64,000 nt of DNA. Source: Clostridiales bacterium CCNA10 (GTDB taxonomy: Bacteria > Bacillota > Clostridia > Oscillospirales > Oscillospiraceae). Both the position numbers and the translations under genes were made by a program. Position 1 is the stretch's first letter, and each line of letters opens with the position of its first letter. Location of the stretch: positions 3,348,319 through 3,412,318 of the forward strand of contig AP018533.1 in NCBI GenBank assembly GCA_003573975.1, written 5' to 3'. The notes below the pieces were generated by a model, which was not told where the DNA came from, made no database searches, and worked only from the letters and a program-made list of their open reading frames with translations. Positions 25,381 through 34,651 of this stretch are shown here, piece by piece.

Positions 25381-25409
25381 TTGACGCTCCAGGGGAAATC
25401 TGGTACAAT
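25381..25409 (+). promoter_or_regulatory. Sigma-A promoter for glgP
   Basis: TTGACG (25381-25386), 17-base spacer, TACAAT (25404-25409). Start of transcription about 25416, giving a leader of about 85 bases before glgP. Confidence 0.87.
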
Positions 25410-25501
25410 AGCAGGCGGGTCCAGGTAACAGTCTGGATGTCAGTTCCTGGCCTTCCATTTTGTCATTTGATGATCATAAAGAATGAAACGGGGGCAAAAA
25501 A

Positions 25502-27937
25502 ATGGCTGAATACAGTAAAGCCCAGCTTACCGAGATGATAGTCGGAAAACTCCGCCGCAACTTCGGACGCGACGTGGAGGATGCCGGTCCCAACCACATC
25601 TTCAAGGCCTGCGCCCTGGTGCTGCGGGACATCATGTCTGCCCATCAGATGGAGACCGGAAACCGGGTCTGGGAGGACCAGCAGCGTCAGGTCCACTACC
25701 TGTCCATGGAATTTCTCATGGGGCGCTCTTTGGAGAAGAACGCCTACAATCTGGGTCTGCTGGACACCTTGAAGGAGACGCTGGAGGACCTTGGGTACTC
25801 TGCCTCCGATCTTTTTGAGAAGGAGCCTGATGCCGGCCTGGGCAACGGCGGTCTGGGCCGCCTGGCCGCCTGTTATCTGGACTCCATGACCACCCTGGAG
25901 ATCCCGGCCACCGGCTATACGATTTGCTATGAGCTGGGCATCTTCAAGCAGAAGATCGTAGATGGACGCCAGGTGGAGCAGGCCGACAACTGGCTGGGCC
26001 TGGGCGACGCCTGGCTCATTCCCAAGATGGACGAGACCGAGGAGGTCCGCTTCGGCGGCCGTGTGGTGGACCACTGGGACGAGCGCGGGGTGAACCACCC
26101 GGAGCATGTGGGCTATACCACCGTCCTGGCCATCCCCCGGGATATGGAGATCGCCGGCTATCAGACCAAGCACACCAATACCCTGCGCCTCTGGGACGCC
26201 AAGAGCCCCGTCCCCGTGGATATGTCCTACTACTCCAAGGGCGAGTATCTCAAGGCGGTGGAGCAGCAGGCCATGGCTGAGGTCATCGCCAAGGTGCTCT
26301 ATCCCGATGACAACCACTACGAGGGCAAGTCTCTGCGCCTGAAGCAGCAGTATTTCTTTGTCTCCGCTACCGTCCAGTCCATCGTGCGCAAGCACCGCGC
26401 CCAGTATGGCACCCTGCGCAACTTCCACGAGAAGCACGTCCTCCAGATCAACGACACCCATCCCACTCTGGTCATCCCCGAACTGATGCGTATCCTGATG
26501 GATGTGGAGGGGTACAGCTGGAACGACGCCTGGAATATCGTCACCAAGTCGGTGGCCTACACCAACCACACCGTCCTGGCCGAGGCGCTGGAGCGCTGGC
26601 CCCAGGGCCTGATCGAGAGTCTCCTGCCCCGGATCTGGCAGATCCTGAAGGAGATCGCCGCCCGCTACCAGCGCCAGCTGGAGGAGCGCTTCCCCGGCGA
26701 CCAGGAAAAGGTGGCCAAAATGGCCATCATCTGGAACGGCGAGGTCCGGATGGCCAATCTGTGCGTATGCGCCTGCTACGCCGTCAACGGTGTCTCCGCC
26801 CTCCACTCGGATATTTTGAAGCAGGATGTGTTCCATGACGCCTACACCATGCGTCCGGAGCAGTTCAAGAACGTCACCAACGGCGTGGACCACCGCCGCT
26901 GGCTGTCCCAGATCAACCCCAAGCTGGACGCTCTGGTTCGGGAGTGTGCCGGCGGGGATGACTACCTCCTCCATCCCGATGCCATCCGGAACCTGGAGAA
27001 GTACAAGGATGACAAGTCCGTCCTGGACCGACTGGAGGCCATCAAGCGGGAGAACAAGCGCCGCTTCGCCGCCTATGTGGCCCGGGAGAACGGCGTGGTG
27101 CTGAATACCGACGCCATTTTCGACGTCCAGGTAAAGCGCCTCCACGAGTACAAGCGCCAGCTGCTCAACGTCCTGCACATCATCCACCTGTATGACCAGC
27201 TGCGGGATAACCCCAACATGGACTTCACCCCCCAGACCTTCCTCTTCGGAGCAAAGGCGGCCCCCGGCTACCATGTGGCCAAGAAGATCATCCAGCTGAT
27301 CAACTCTCTGGCGGCCCAGATCGCCGCCGACCCGATCTGCAAGGATAAGCTCCAGGTGGTCTTTTTGGAGAATTACCGGGTCTCCCTGGCCGAACGCCTG
27401 ATGCCCGCCAGCGAGCTCAGCGAGCAGATCTCCACCGCCGGCAAGGAGGCCAGCGGCACCGGCAACATGAAGTTTATGATGAACGGCGCTCTGACCATCG
27501 GCACCCTGGACGGCGCCAACGTGGAGATGCATCAGCAGCTGGGGGACGAGAACATCTTCCTCTTCGGCCTCACCGCCGGCCAGGTCCAGGATCTGAAGTC
27601 CCGCGGCTACTGCCCCATGGACTACTACAACGGAAACGGCGCGCTCCGCCGGGTCATTGACCAAATCTCCGCTGGCTTCTCCGACCAGGTGGATTACTCC
27701 GACCTCACAGCCCGTCTGCTGCGCGGCGCGGGCGGCAGCCCCGCCGACGAGTACCTGCTGCTGGCTGACTTTGACAGCTACTGCCAGGCCCACCGCCGTG
27801 CCCTGGAGACCTACGCTGACCGCAAGCGCTGGAGCCAGATGTCTCTGATCAACATCGCCCGTTCCGGCATCTTTGCCGCGGACCGTTCGATCCGCGACTA
27901 TGCCCGGGACATCTGGCACGTTCCCGCCCGTCCCTGA
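25502..27937 (+). CDS. glgP: Glycogen/maltodextrin phosphorylase
   Basis: 811 residues of a GT35 phosphorylase that releases glucose-1-phosphate from glycogen. The pyridoxal-phosphate lysine is K657 within GTGNMKFMMNGALT; upstream are the family's N-terminal GNGGLGRLAACYLDSM and central RVSLAERLMPASE segments. ATG 25502 sits behind a weak ribosome site (ACGGGGGC). It has its own promoter and terminator, so breakdown and synthesis can be controlled separately. Confidence 0.97.
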   Translation: MAEYSKAQLTEMIVGKLRRNFGRDVEDAGPNHIFKACALVLRDIMSAHQMETGNRVWEDQQRQVHYLSMEFLMGRSLEKNAYNLGLLDTLKETLEDLGYSASDLFEKEPDAGLGNGGLGRLAACYLDSMTTLEIPATGYTICYELGIFKQKIVDGRQVEQADNWLGLGDAWLIPKMDETEEVRFGGRVVDHWDERGVNHPEHVGYTTVLAIPRDMEIAGYQTKHTNTLRLWDAKSPVPVDMSYYSKGEYLKAVEQQAMAEVIAKVLYPDDNHYEGKSLRLKQQYFFVSATVQSIVRKHRAQYGTLRNFHEKHVLQINDTHPTLVIPELMRILMDVEGYSWNDAWNIVTKSVAYTNHTVLAEALERWPQGLIESLLPRIWQILKEIAARYQRQLEERFPGDQEKVAKMAIIWNGEVRMANLCVCACYAVNGVSALHSDILKQDVFHDAYTMRPEQFKNVTNGVDHRRWLSQINPKLDALVRECAGGDDYLLHPDAIRNLEKYKDDKSVLDRLEAIKRENKRRFAAYVARENGVVLNTDAIFDVQVKRLHEYKRQLLNVLHIIHLYDQLRDNPNMDFTPQTFLFGAKAAPGYHVAKKIIQLINSLAAQIAADPICKDKLQVVFLENYRVSLAERLMPASELSEQISTAGKEASGTGNMKFMMNGALTIGTLDGANVEMHQQLGDENIFLFGLTAGQVQDLKSRGYCPMDYYNGNGALRRVIDQISAGFSDQVDYSDLTARLLRGAGGSPADEYLLLADFDSYCQAHRRALETYADRKRWSQMSLINIARSGIFAADRSIRDYARDIWHVPARP

Positions 27938-27951
27938 TGAGATCCCACTGC

Positions 27952-27980
27952 AAAAGGCCGCCCTCCGGGGCGGCCTTTTA
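27952..27980 (+). terminator. Terminator after glgP
   Basis: AAAAGGCCGCC (27952-27962) pairs with GGCGGCCTTTT (27969-27979). The T-rich end directly follows the stem. Confidence 0.88.
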
Positions 27981-28002
27981 TGGTCAAAAACCCCCTTCCC
28001 CC

Positions 28003-28031
28003 TTGCCAAATCATGAAAAATGAAATACAAT
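28003..28031 (+). promoter_or_regulatory. Sigma-A promoter for rpiB
   Basis: TTGCCA (28003-28008), 17-base spacer, TACAAT (28026-28031). Confidence 0.8.
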
Positions 28032-28103
28032 AGGGACACGGAACCTATTTTGAAAACGGCGTGGGCCCGCATCCGCGCGCCCCGCGGAGGAGGAATTTGA
28101 AAT

Positions 28104-28541
28104 ATGATCTCTATCGCTTCGGACCACGGCGGGTACTGCCTGAAAGAGCATATCAAGGCCTATCTCACCGCCAAGGGCATCAACGTTCTGGACTGCGGCT
28201 GTGACAGTCAGGAGAGCTGCGACTATCCCATCTTCGCCAAGGCGGCGGCAGAGGCTGTGGCCGACGGCCGCTGCGAGAAGGGCATCGTGATCTGCACCAC
28301 CGGCATCGGCGTCTCCATCACCGCCAACAAGGTGAATGGGATCCGCTGTGCCCTGTGCAGCGACCCCTTCTGTGCCGAGATGACCCGCCGCCACAATGAC
28401 GCCAATATGCTGGCCATGGGTGCCGGCATCATCGGTCCCAATATGGCCGAGCGCATCGTGGACGTATTCCTGGACACCCAGTTCGAGGGCGGCCGCCATG
28501 CCCGCCGCGTCGGCCTGGTCATGGATGTGGAGAAGGATTGA
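28104..28541 (+). CDS. rpiB: Ribose-5-phosphate isomerase B
   Basis: 145 residues of the RpiB/LacAB fold that interconverts ribose-5- and ribulose-5-phosphate. The Asp-His pair is in SDHGGYCLKEH, and the catalytic Cys lies in VICTTGIGVSITANKV (CTTGIG); the nearby RRHNDANMLAMGAGIIG signature confirms RpiB. ATG 28104 follows GGAGGAGG. It is monocistronic, flanked by a promoter and a terminator. Confidence 0.95.
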   Translation: MISIASDHGGYCLKEHIKAYLTAKGINVLDCGCDSQESCDYPIFAKAAAEAVADGRCEKGIVICTTGIGVSITANKVNGIRCALCSDPFCAEMTRRHNDANMLAMGAGIIGPNMAERIVDVFLDTQFEGGRHARRVGLVMDVEKD

Positions 28542-28547
28542 TTTTAT

Positions 28548-28582
28548 AACGGGCCGGATGTGGTTCACATCCGGCCCGTTTC
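28548..28582 (+). terminator. Terminator after rpiB
   Basis: AACGGGCCGGATGTG (28548-28562) pairs perfectly with 28566-28580, with a TTTC tail. Confidence 0.85.
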
Positions 28583-28631
28583 TCACCCCAGCTGCGGCAT
28601 GATTTTCCCATCCTCTTAGTGTAATAAGCAA

Positions 28632-28665
28632 AACCCCGCCGGTCCTGAATGGGGCCGGCGGGGTT
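28632..28665 (-). terminator. Terminator after the first YfcC-type gene
   Basis: AACCCCGCCGG (28632-28642) pairs with CCGGCGGGGTT (28655-28665). On the minus strand it is followed by TTTGCTTATT. Confidence 0.8.
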
Positions 28666-28693
28666 CTCGTATCTGGATCAAAGTCCAATGGGC

Positions 28694-30088
28694 TCAGGGA
28701 TAGACAAACACGGACAGGGCGATGAAAAAGGTCTGTAACGCCACCATGATCAGAAACAGGGGCGCCATGAACCGGTACCATCTGTCCAGGGGGACCCCCA
28801 TCAAGCCGCAGTTCAGTGTACAGGCGGTGGGCCAGAACATATCGGAGAAGCCGTCGCCGAAGCAATAGGCCAGCACAGCGGTCTGTCGGCTCACACCCAC
28901 AATATCCGCCACCGGGGTCATGATGGGCATGGTGATGGTGGCCTGACTGGAGGATCCGGTGATGAAGAAGTTGATCACATTTTGGAGAAACAGCATCCCC
29001 ACCGCAGAGATCATCTTGTTGGAGGAATTGAGCAGCTGGGACAGGCCATAGACCACCGTATCCGAGATCATCGCGTCCTTCATGGTCAGCAGGATCCCCC
29101 GGGTGAACCCGATCACCAGAATGGAGGACACCACAGATTTTGTGGACTCAATGAAGGTATTGCAGATCTCAGTGGCGGAGTAGCCCCCCACCAGGCCGGA
29201 GACCACCGCCATCATCAGGAACATAGCCGCGATCTCATTGATATACCACCCAAGCTGAATGGTGCCAAACAGCAGCATCCCGATGGTGGCCAGGAACAGC
29301 AGCAGACACAGCTTCTGCCGCAGGGTAAAGGCACCGTCTGACTCGCTCACATCGGGCGGAGTAAACTCCATCGGAACACCGTACATCACGGACTGCTCCG
29401 GATGGGCCTTGACCTTTTTGGCATAGCGCATCACATACCAGATCGCGGTCCCCTGGAACACCAGAAAGACCACCAGGCGGTAGAGGACACCGGAGTTGAT
29501 GGGGACCTCCGCAATGCTCTGGGCGATGCCCACAGAGAACGGGTTGGTGGTGGCGGCGGCAAAGCCGGTGGCCACACCGACATAGACCACCGCCCCGCCA
29601 ACAAGTGGGTCATATCCCAGGGCCAGCCCCATCCCAACAAACACGGACACCAATCCATAGGTCTCCTCAAAGATCCCCAGGGTAGATCCAAGCACTCCGA
29701 AAAGCAGCATGAACACCGGGATCAGCAGATGGGTCCTTCCCCTCATTTTTCGGATCAATACATGGATCGCGCCGCTCAGTGTCCCATTTTTTGTGAGGAT
29801 ATAGACATAGCCATAGGCAAATACGATCAGGAACAGGATGTCTGCCGCGTCCACATACCCCCGCTGGAGGGACAAAAAGATGTCGAACAGCCCCGGCTTC
29901 TTCCCCTCGGTAAAGTGGAAGGAATCGGGAATGACCACAGTTTTCCCGCTGACCGGATCCAGCTCACGGACGTACTCCCCAGCCGGGATCAGATAGCACA
30001 GAGCGACCACTACAAGCAGGATGATCGTGAGGATCACATAGGTATGCGGCATTTTGATCTTGGAGAGCTTTTCTTTCCATCGGCGCAT
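28694..30088 (-). CDS. YfcC-family transporter, copy 1
   Basis: A 464-residue integral membrane protein with about a dozen hydrophobic segments. The YfcC/DcuC-like (C4-dicarboxylate carrier related, pfam03606) family is shown by KMPHTYVILT at the N-terminus, GSTLGIFEETYGLVSVF and TGSSSQATITMPIMTP near the C-terminus. Substrates are mostly unassigned; basic amino acids, peptides or dicarboxylates have been proposed for relatives. It is the last gene of the operon headed by copy 2; the amidohydrolase between them may act on the imported compound. Confidence 0.85.
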   Translation of the reverse strand: MRRWKEKLSKIKMPHTYVILTIILLVVVALCYLIPAGEYVRELDPVSGKTVVIPDSFHFTEGKKPGLFDIFLSLQRGYVDAADILFLIVFAYGYVYILTKNGTLSGAIHVLIRKMRGRTHLLIPVFMLLFGVLGSTLGIFEETYGLVSVFVGMGLALGYDPLVGGAVVYVGVATGFAAATTNPFSVGIAQSIAEVPINSGVLYRLVVFLVFQGTAIWYVMRYAKKVKAHPEQSVMYGVPMEFTPPDVSESDGAFTLRQKLCLLLFLATIGMLLFGTIQLGWYINEIAAMFLMMAVVSGLVGGYSATEICNTFIESTKSVVSSILVIGFTRGILLTMKDAMISDTVVYGLSQLLNSSNKMISAVGMLFLQNVINFFITGSSSQATITMPIMTPVADIVGVSRQTAVLAYCFGDGFSDMFWPTACTLNCGLMGVPLDRWYRFMAPLFLIMVALQTFFIALSVFVYP

Positions 30089-30128
30089 GACCTGTTGTTC
30101 CCTCCCTAAAACGGAATATTAGAGTGAA

Positions 30129-31262
30129 TCAGCACATGGCCTTTCCGGACAGGAATACCTGCTCCACATGGGCCTGATAGGCGAAGGGGTGCTGATCCCA
30201 CACCACGATGTCGGCGTCCTTACCCGCCGTCAGGCTGCCCTTCCGGTCGTCGATGCCCAGCACCTCGGCCGGATTGATGGTGACCGCCTTCAGCCCCTCC
30301 AGCTCATCCATGCCGTCCCGCACAGACAGTGCGGCGTAGACCGGCAGATAGTACAGGGGGGTGACATCATGGTCAGCAGTGATACACACCTTCAGGCCGG
30401 CACGGCTCAGCACGCCGGCGGTCTCATAGGTCTTGTTCCAGGTCTCGTGCTTGGAGCGGGGGGTCATACCGGGGCCCACGATCACCGGATAGGGGAACTT
30501 GGCCAGGTAATCAGCGATGGCGATCCCATCGGTGCAGTGGACCAGCACCAGGTCCACATCGTACTCCTGGGCGATGCGGATGGCAGTGCAGATGTCATCG
30601 GAGCGGTGGGCGTGCATGTGGATAGGCATCTCCTTGTTCAGGACCTTCAGCATATTCTCCATGCCGATGTCCCGCTTGAACCAGCTGCCGCTCTTTTCCG
30701 CCTCCTCCTTGTCGTGGCGGTACTCAATGGCGTCCTCCAGGCACTTGCGCAGGTGATAGGCCACGCCCATGCGGGACTCAAAGCCGTGCTTGGCGGTCTT
30801 GGGGTTCTCGCCCACGCTGCACTTCATGGCAGTGTAGCGCCGCAGTAGCATCTCGTCGGCTACCGTGCCGTTCAGGGTGATGGTGGAGGCGACGCCGCCC
30901 ACCACGCCGTCGCTGCCAGGGCAGACGCAGGCAGCGGTGACGCCGGCCCGGACGGAGTCAATCACCGCCCGGTCAAAGGGGTAGATGCCGTCCAGCACCT
31001 CCAGCTCCGGGGTCAGGGCGCCGGAGTAGTCACAGCAGTCATCCCCGATGCTGCCCATGCCCTCCTCGCTGATGCAGATGTGGCTGTGGGCGTCGATCAT
31101 GCCAGGGGTGACATATTTCCCGGAGGCGTCAAAGACCTCCTCGCCCTCGGCGGCCTGGAGCTCCGGAGCAATCTCCTTGATTTTCCCATTCTCCACGCGG
31201 ATGTCCCGCAGGACGAAGCCGCCCTCCTCAAACAGCAGCACATTACCATGCTTTACGATCAT
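30129..31262 (-). CDS. Amidohydrolase, imidazolonepropionase-like
   Basis: A 377-residue metal-dependent hydrolase. The metal site begins with DAHSHI near residue 58, followed by HMHAHRSDD, LVHCTDG and the late Asp in ITADHDVTPL. The C-terminal KGSLTAGKDADIVVWDQHP closes the composite beta domain. Relatives hydrolyse cyclic amides, imidazolones or dipeptides; the substrate here is unknown. Its position between two YfcC-like transporters suggests that import and hydrolysis are linked. Confidence 0.85.
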   Translation of the reverse strand: MIVKHGNVLLFEEGGFVLRDIRVENGKIKEIAPELQAAEGEEVFDASGKYVTPGMIDAHSHICISEEGMGSIGDDCCDYSGALTPELEVLDGIYPFDRAVIDSVRAGVTAACVCPGSDGVVGGVASTITLNGTVADEMLLRRYTAMKCSVGENPKTAKHGFESRMGVAYHLRKCLEDAIEYRHDKEEAEKSGSWFKRDIGMENMLKVLNKEMPIHMHAHRSDDICTAIRIAQEYDVDLVLVHCTDGIAIADYLAKFPYPVIVGPGMTPRSKHETWNKTYETAGVLSRAGLKVCITADHDVTPLYYLPVYAALSVRDGMDELEGLKAVTINPAEVLGIDDRKGSLTAGKDADIVVWDQHPFAYQAHVEQVFLSGKAMC

Positions 31263-31295
31263 GTTCAGATCCCCTTTCTTACTTTCGGTGGATAG

Positions 31296-31338
31296 GGCAA
31301 TAAGGATACAGAAGTCAGCCTTCCATATCCTTATTGCC
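31296..31338 (-). other. Intercistronic hairpin in the transporter-amidohydrolase operon
   Basis: GGCAATAAGGATA (31296-31308) and TATCCTTATTGCC (31326-31338) form a perfect 13-bp stem with a 17-base loop between copy 2 and the amidohydrolase. It probably sets relative expression or is a processing site; no T-run follows in the minus direction. Confidence 0.7.
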
Positions 31339-31380
31339 GGTATGTTTTATTTTACCCCGGAATGGGGGCAAAAGCTTCTT

Positions 31381-32784
31381 TTAGTAGCCGATCCAGACGG
31401 CAATGGTCATAAATACGAACTCCAGGACCAGCATCATCAGGAACAGCGGGGTGACGAAGCGGTACCACTTGTTCAGAGGCACGCCGCCCATCAGGCCGCA
31501 GCACAGCGCGCAGGAGGTAGGCCAGAAGCAGTCGGCGAAGCCGTTGCCGAACTGATAGGCCAGCACCGCGATCTGCTTGCTCAGTCCAACCAGCTCCGCG
31601 GTGGGCGCCATGATGGGCATGGTGATGGTGGCCTGACTGGTGGAGCCGTTGATGAAGAACTTGATGATGTTCTGCAGGATCAGCATGCCGTAAGCCGCCA
31701 CATACTTGCTGGCGTTCTCCAGCAGGTTCACCAGGTTGTACACAATGGTGTCAGTAATGCAGCCCTGCTGCATCAGTACAGTGATACCGCGGGTAAAGCC
31801 CACTATCAGCATGGAAGATACCATGGACTTGGTGGACTCAATGAAGGTCTTACAGATCTCTGTGGCGGAATAGCCGCTGATAATACCTGCTACCACCATG
31901 GCCATCAGGAACAGGGCGGCGATCTCATCCACATACCAGCCCAGGTTCAGCACGGAATAAGTGAGGAAGGCGATTACGCCGAAGAATTCAAGCAGGCACA
32001 GCTTCTGACGGGTGGTCATCTTAATTCCATCCAAGTCATCAAGCCCCTTGCTCTCCACACTGTCGATGGGTACCCCATGCAGCAGGGAGCGGGCGGGGTC
32101 TGACTTCACCTTGCTGGCATAGCGCATAAGATAGGTGATGGCCAGAATCTCAAAAGCGATGAAGATGGCCCAGCGCAGACCCATGCCGGAATAAAGCTCT
32201 ACGCCTGCCACATCCTGGGCCACTGCAATATTAAAGGGGTTGGTAGTACCAGCAGCATAGCCCAGGGATACACCCAGGAAGATGGTGGCGCCGCCCACGA
32301 TAGCGTCATAACCCAGGGCCATGAAGATTCCCACGAAGACTGGGAACAGGCCGTAGACCTCCTCATAAATGCCCATGGTGGAGCCCAGAATGCCCAGCAC
32401 CAGCATGGTAATGGGAATGAGCAGCTGAACCCGCTTTCCTACTTTTCGAACCATCGTCCCCAATGCCTTGTCCATCGTTCCGTTCTTGGTCAGCACATAG
32501 ACGAAACCGTAGGAAAAGATGATCAGGAACATAATGTTGGCCGACTCTACATAGCCCTGCTGCAGAGCCAGGAAAAGGTCAAAGATACCAGGGGCCTCTA
32601 CATCGATCTCATGGTAGGTGCCATCCACGACAACCATCTTGCCGGAGACCGGATCCTCCACCCGGTCGTACTGGCCTGCGGGGATGATGTGGGTCAGGAC
32701 CAGCATCAGCACCATGATCGAAACCAGGATCACATAGGTGTGAGGCATTTTGAATTGAAATTTCTTTTTTTCGGTGTTTGCCAT
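31381..32784 (-). CDS. YfcC-family transporter, copy 2
   Basis: 467 residues, a clear paralogue of copy 1 (shared KMPHTYVIL, GSTMGIYEEVYGLFPVF and SQATITMPIM). The first gene after the MerR-type promoter. The second ATG, at 32784, is chosen because GAGGAG lies six bases upstream; the ATG at 32790 abuts the ribosome site. Two paralogues around a single hydrolase may transport substrate in and product out, or different but related substrates. Confidence 0.86.
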   Translation of the reverse strand: MANTEKKKFQFKMPHTYVILVSIMVLMLVLTHIIPAGQYDRVEDPVSGKMVVVDGTYHEIDVEAPGIFDLFLALQQGYVESANIMFLIIFSYGFVYVLTKNGTMDKALGTMVRKVGKRVQLLIPITMLVLGILGSTMGIYEEVYGLFPVFVGIFMALGYDAIVGGATIFLGVSLGYAAGTTNPFNIAVAQDVAGVELYSGMGLRWAIFIAFEILAITYLMRYASKVKSDPARSLLHGVPIDSVESKGLDDLDGIKMTTRQKLCLLEFFGVIAFLTYSVLNLGWYVDEIAALFLMAMVVAGIISGYSATEICKTFIESTKSMVSSMLIVGFTRGITVLMQQGCITDTIVYNLVNLLENASKYVAAYGMLILQNIIKFFINGSTSQATITMPIMAPTAELVGLSKQIAVLAYQFGNGFADCFWPTSCALCCGLMGGVPLNKWYRFVTPLFLMMLVLEFVFMTIAVWIGY

Positions 32785-32887
32785 AGCCATCTCCTCATTT
32801 CTCCAAATTTACAACAAACATACATTCGGAGCCGGTCGACGTCAGCCAAATCTGGCTCTGTCCCCAGCCCCGTGGTCAGATGCTTTG

Positions 32888-32918
32888 ATCATACACCTTC
32901 AAGTAACTTGAATGTCAA
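32888..32918 (-). promoter_or_regulatory. MerR-type promoter with 19-bp spacer and dyad
   Basis: On the minus strand TTGACA (32918-32913) and TATGAT (32893-32888) are separated by 19 bases rather than 17. The spacer contains the perfect palindrome TTCAAGTTACTTGAA (32898-32912). This is the layout of promoters that MerR-family proteins activate by untwisting DNA, and it drives the transporter-amidohydrolase operon. Confidence 0.85.
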
Positions 32919-32936
32919 GGGAAAATGTGATAAAAT
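32908..32936 (+). promoter_or_regulatory. Promoter of the MerR-family gene
   Basis: TTGAAT (32908-32913), 17-base spacer, TAAAAT (32931-32936). Its -35 overlaps the palindrome, so the regulator probably represses itself when bound. Confidence 0.7.
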
Positions 32937-32962
32937 GGGGAAAAGTTCTTTAGAGGTGCAAA

Positions 32963-33706
32963 ATGGAGGATATTTTTTCCATCGGAGAGGTATCAAAGCT
33001 GTTAGATGTGCCTGCGGCCACGATCCGTTTCTGGGAACAGGAAGGGCTGCTCTCCCCCCGGAAGGAGGCAAACCGCTACCGCGCCTACGGGCCCCGGGAG
33101 CTGGCGGAGATCGCGGACGTGGTGTTCCTGCGCAGCACTGGGGTTCCGGTGAAACGGATCCTGCAAATGCGCAGCTTCGATTTGGAGCAGTATCAGGATG
33201 GCCTGAACCAGCTGGAAGACTATATGCGTTCACATCTGGAAACCTGTCAGCGGATCTGCGGACAGATCCAGAGGCAGATGGCCAACACCCATGAGATCCT
33301 GCGCCTCCAACAGGAGCCGTACCGGTCGGAGGAGGTCCCTTTCGAGAAAATCGCCCGCTTTGCCTTCCATGAACGGGAAAAGCTTCTGCGGTACAGCGGA
33401 GATCCCACGCTTTATGTTCGGTATTTCGATACCCGGGATATGTCCGGGACGGAAACCCGGTGCATCGTGATGCCTCCGGACGCCTCTGGACCGGACCTGT
33501 GCTGGGAGCGGTCCGCGGGCGGCACGTTCCTGACCTTTCTGATCCGGGAGCAGGTGGACCGGGACTACCGCAGCGACGTGTGGATGTCTGTCAAAGAGGT
33601 GCAGAAGCAGTACCGCACTGGCATCCTTCTGGCTCAGTATCTGCTCACCGCGGTGGAGCGGGGCGAACGGACGGACTTCCTGAAGGGATATATTCAGGTC
33701 TGTTGA
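32963..33706 (+). CDS. MerR-family transcriptional regulator
   Basis: 247 residues. The N-terminal winged helix has the family signature IGEVSKLLDVPAATIRFWEQEGLLSP. A long coiled-coil helix (about 75-115) follows, and then a C-terminal domain of about 130 residues that I do not recognise, ending KGYIQVC. Metal-type cysteines are absent, so a small-molecule ligand is likely. Divergent to the YfcC/amidohydrolase operon and overlapping its 19-bp-spacer promoter, it is very probably that operon's activator. Confidence 0.88.
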   Translation: MEDIFSIGEVSKLLDVPAATIRFWEQEGLLSPRKEANRYRAYGPRELAEIADVVFLRSTGVPVKRILQMRSFDLEQYQDGLNQLEDYMRSHLETCQRICGQIQRQMANTHEILRLQQEPYRSEEVPFEKIARFAFHEREKLLRYSGDPTLYVRYFDTRDMSGTETRCIVMPPDASGPDLCWERSAGGTFLTFLIREQVDRDYRSDVWMSVKEVQKQYRTGILLAQYLLTAVERGERTDFLKGYIQVC

Positions 33707-33736
33707 CATCTTGAGCGCCCCAGTCTCCACAGCTTT

Positions 33737-33773
33737 GAGCGCCCCTCCGGCGGAGACGGCCGGAGGGGCGCTC
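33737..33773. terminator. Bidirectional terminator
   Basis: GAGCGCCCCTCCGGC (33737-33751) pairs perfectly with 33759-33773 between convergent genes. Confidence 0.8.
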
Positions 33774-33775
33774 TG

Positions 33776-34531
33776 TCATGCCGGGCACTGCCGCCCGGTG
33801 TGGTCAATGGTGTATTCCCCGTCCAGAATGATCTGGGAAATGGGCACAAAGGTGTAGCCCTCCTGAATGAGCGCGGTCAGGATGGATGGCAGGGCCTCCG
33901 GCGTGTGCTTGGCGGCGTTGTGGAACAGAACGATGGAGCCGGGCTGGACCTTTCCGGTGACCCGCTGGGCGATCTCCTGGGCGGGGAGCTCTTTCCAGTC
34001 CAGGCTGTCCACATCCCACTGGATGGGCTCCATACCGATGGAGCGCACAGCGCGGATGGCGTTGTCATCGTAGTCGCCATAGGGCAGGCGAACCAAGGTA
34101 GGACGCACGCCGGTGACCGCCTCGATTTTGTCGTTGCAGGCGTTCAGGTCATCTACCACCGCCTGCGGGGACAGCTGAGGGTAGTGGGCGTGGGTGTTGG
34201 AGTGGTTCATCACCTCATGCCCGGCGTCGTGGAGGGCCTTGACCGACTCTGGATATTTGTCCACCCAGTCGCCCACCACAAAGAAGGTGGCCTTGACCTG
34301 GAAGCGGTCCAGAATGTCAATGAGCTCCTGGGTGTCCTCATTGCCCCATGCTGCGTCGAAGCTGATGGATACCAGTTTCTGGTCCCGCTGGACGCAGTAA
34401 ATGGGCAGCTGCCTTGCGGACGCCGAGGCGTCCACAGCGGCGGGATAGTTGACCACATAGAACATCAGTACAGCCGCGATCCCACAGATCGCAAGGGATA
34501 TGGAGTTCCGGCGGATCAAAAATGCTCTCAT
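33776..34531 (-). CDS. Polysaccharide deacetylase, PdaB-like
   Basis: 251 residues with an N-terminal signal anchor (about 9-29) and a NodB domain. Motifs: SFDAAWG with D59, HSNTH (H110, H114) for zinc, and RLPYGDYDDN. In Bacillus, PdaB is needed for late sporulation and acts on peptidoglycan outside the membrane. The length and N-terminal anchor fit that subgroup, but other secreted chitin/peptidoglycan deacetylases are not excluded. Confidence 0.88.
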   Translation of the reverse strand: MRAFLIRRNSISLAICGIAAVLMFYVVNYPAAVDASASARQLPIYCVQRDQKLVSISFDAAWGNEDTQELIDILDRFQVKATFFVVGDWVDKYPESVKALHDAGHEVMNHSNTHAHYPQLSPQAVVDDLNACNDKIEAVTGVRPTLVRLPYGDYDDNAIRAVRSIGMEPIQWDVDSLDWKELPAQEIAQRVTGKVQPGSIVLFHNAAKHTPEALPSILTALIQEGYTFVPISQIILDGEYTIDHTGRQCPA

Positions 34532-34651
34532 AAAGATCGTCCTCCTGCAATTTCATTGTTCCCAGTATATGTCGGCGGGCCGGCCGTCATGTCGAGGCGG
34601 ATCTCCTCAATACTTTAAACAAAAAAAGTGTACAAGATTGCCCGGACCCTA

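Noticed and set aside
23294-25408. 704-codon minus-strand frame opposite glgD/glgA
   Set aside because: Antisense shadow spanning two real genes, a hairpin and a terminator.
25463-28156. Very long minus-strand open frame (897 codons) opposite glgP
   Set aside because: Antisense shadow of a highly conserved gene in GC-rich DNA; product is low-complexity and has no ribosome site or family.
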